From Lamellibrachia satsuma (lineage: Eukaryota; Annelida; Polychaeta; Sabellida; Siboglinidae), in assembly GCA_033239005.1 (NCBI GenBank), contig BSQZ01000053.1, positions 3,751,001 to 3,815,000 on the forward strand: a stretch of 64,000 nt of DNA, in the 5' to 3' direction. Positions 62,417-64,000 of the stretch are shown here, one piece after another (the stretch's first letter is position 1; every line of letters starts with the position of its first letter). Position numbers and translations under genes: made by a program. The notes under the pieces were generated by a model. The model worked only from the letters and a program-made list of their open reading frames with translations. It was not told the origin of the DNA and did no database searches.

Positions 62417-64000
62417 GCCAACTACCAATTGCATTAGTCATTTGCGAACGCTGACGCCGCAGACAATCCGCGACGGCGACAGGAATGTTTATGCAATTAT
62501 AATTTTTTTCCGCGTAGGGAGGCCGGGTGACGTGGCAATTTGTTAAGAAATGAACCTTTCTACATATGCTTATGTAATTATTTAAGATCGGCAGCTTCAA
62601 TGGCTGAACTTGATTTTCCTTTTCCAAGATGGACGCAGCATCGTTAACCTCCATCGATCGTTTGATGTTACTAATCTACTGGACTGGTGAACATGTATAA
62701 TGTCATTTTACGGCACTAAATATCAAGATAAGTCTACTGACAAGTTGGCAACACCTTTGGTGGACATCTGGCATATGACAAATCGGTCGGCCGATGGGTA
62801 GTCGTCAACTTTTTGTCGGCAGACAAACTGTCGGTATGTGTATGGCGGGCGGCCGACATGTTTAGGAGGCGAATATACGATCTCGGGGCAACGTGGGACA
62901 AGCTTAGTCCCCGCCCCTTTAGTTTGGCTTTCTACCATGTACTTTCTACCATGTACTTGCGCAAACGGAAGTTGTCCATTTCACGGAAATAAATCATATC
63001 CCAAAGGGGCATGGTTCATTGACTCCCCCTATATGCGCCACTTTGTACAAGTCATCGTGTCACGTCAAGACATGCTTTATCAGAAGATCTCAGGTTCGAC
63101 CACAATGTGGCTTTATTCGTCGAAGTCCATACGCAGTACAACCTTTATACTACAACTACTCTACTACAGTTCTTCTACCGCTCTCCTTCAGCTCACCTAC
63201 AGTTCTCCTCCTACTAGATCTAAATCTTTGCCTTTTTAGCAAATAGTTTACATATTATGAGCATCAAGTTAATATCTGCACATTGTTCAGTTATTGATTG
63301 TACCTACACAGACAAGCAAGTGTGAATTCAAGATGCTGAGATGCTAATATTATTCATGAAGTCCCTACGTATCTGGATTTTATATTCTGTAAACTTATCC
63401 CGAATATATCTTAATGTACATTATAGTAATCCTAAAGGTATAGTAATCCTAAATTACATAATGATTAATGCGATGCCGTTCCCTAATCGATTCCTAATCT
63501 ACAACCTTCCGAGAACTCGGCTAGACTGACCTACCACATCAATCATAGCACAACCAAGCATCATAACGTTTATACAGACCCTCAGAAAGGTATAAGAAAA
63601 TGCTAGAAAGTTATCAGAACTGCTTAGAAGTAATCCAAACTACAGTCAACCGCCTTGCTCTTTATAACTTGACAATTTCCAACCGCGCGAGCGTGCGTCT
63701 GTTCTCAACGGCCTCTCAAAACAATGATTGACACTTCATTTGTCGCCAAGGCTGACGCACAATTGACGCGACGTAATAGATGTCCGCTGGTGGCAATCAT
63801 GGACTACTTGTTATGCAACGATCGTCGTCGGCCGCTCGCATTGCTGTGGCAGCCACTGTCACACTGGGATTGGACTATGATCCCGACAGATCACACTATA
63901 CTATCAGTGTGCAGGCCCCGGATGTTCACATAATCACTAGGTGGTGTATGTACAGTCCGTATTTATTTTATATCATCATTATAAGGAACGCAGGACGTTG
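62417..64000. other. No gene recognised
   Basis: Open frames at 62838-63239 and 63724-63933 have no recognisable domain or splice context. Nothing repetitive of note is seen. Confidence 0.4.

Overview
The window looks like genomic DNA from an invertebrate animal, perhaps a marine lophotrochozoan such as a mollusc; the phylum cannot be settled from sequence alone. The evidence is: GT-AG introns, BTB-Kelch genes in a tandem family, CR1- and L2-type LINEs, hAT, pogo/Tigger and P-element/THAP-like DNA transposons, and many long AT, GT and GCGT microsatellites. Coding density is very low. Most open frames are shadows of tandem repeats or pieces of transposons.

The organising element is a plus-strand tandem family of BTB-BACK-Kelch genes. 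Two copies are intact and both give 570-residue products: copy 1 (main exon 18551-20259) and copy 2 (main exon 41710-43418). Each is preceded by a conserved block whose last four bases supply the initiator codon plus one base (ATGG) directly before a GTAAGT donor. The main exon is therefore in frame with an ATG lying about 0.8-1.35 kb upstream across an intron. In copy 1 that codon reads ACG. Two orphan first exons (12631 and 48498), two C-terminal Kelch pseudogene pieces (3852-4223 and 9313-9760) and the stop and 3' flank of a further copy at the left edge show repeated segmental duplication.

Between the Kelch copies lie mobile elements: seven CR1-like fragments, one L2 element with a long open frame (24821-27487), an interrupted P-element-like transposase, a hAT MITE with an 8-bp target duplication, a ZMYM-type hAT pseudogene, a pogo pseudogene and a possible Harbinger-like element. 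A repeat with an inward-facing TATA-like promoter occurs as two 1.4-kb inverted arms around the L2 element, and as a third copy in which a 68-bp unit has expanded about 20-fold.

Local tandem expansion is a second theme. Several minisatellites have an unexpanded counterpart in a paralogous place in the same window: the 45-bp array (646-2192) against one unit at about 46440; the 64-bp array (10441-10890) against two diverged units at about 20822; the 68-bp array against one to two units in the arms; and a 51-bp unit repeated 37 times inside a CR1 reverse transcriptase against one unit in its relatives.

The right third (52.5-64 kb) holds a broken THAP-domain gene on the minus strand, a CpG-rich region with a probable first exon of a type II membrane protein (57665-57788), an 80-bp tandem array and long stretches with no recognisable gene.
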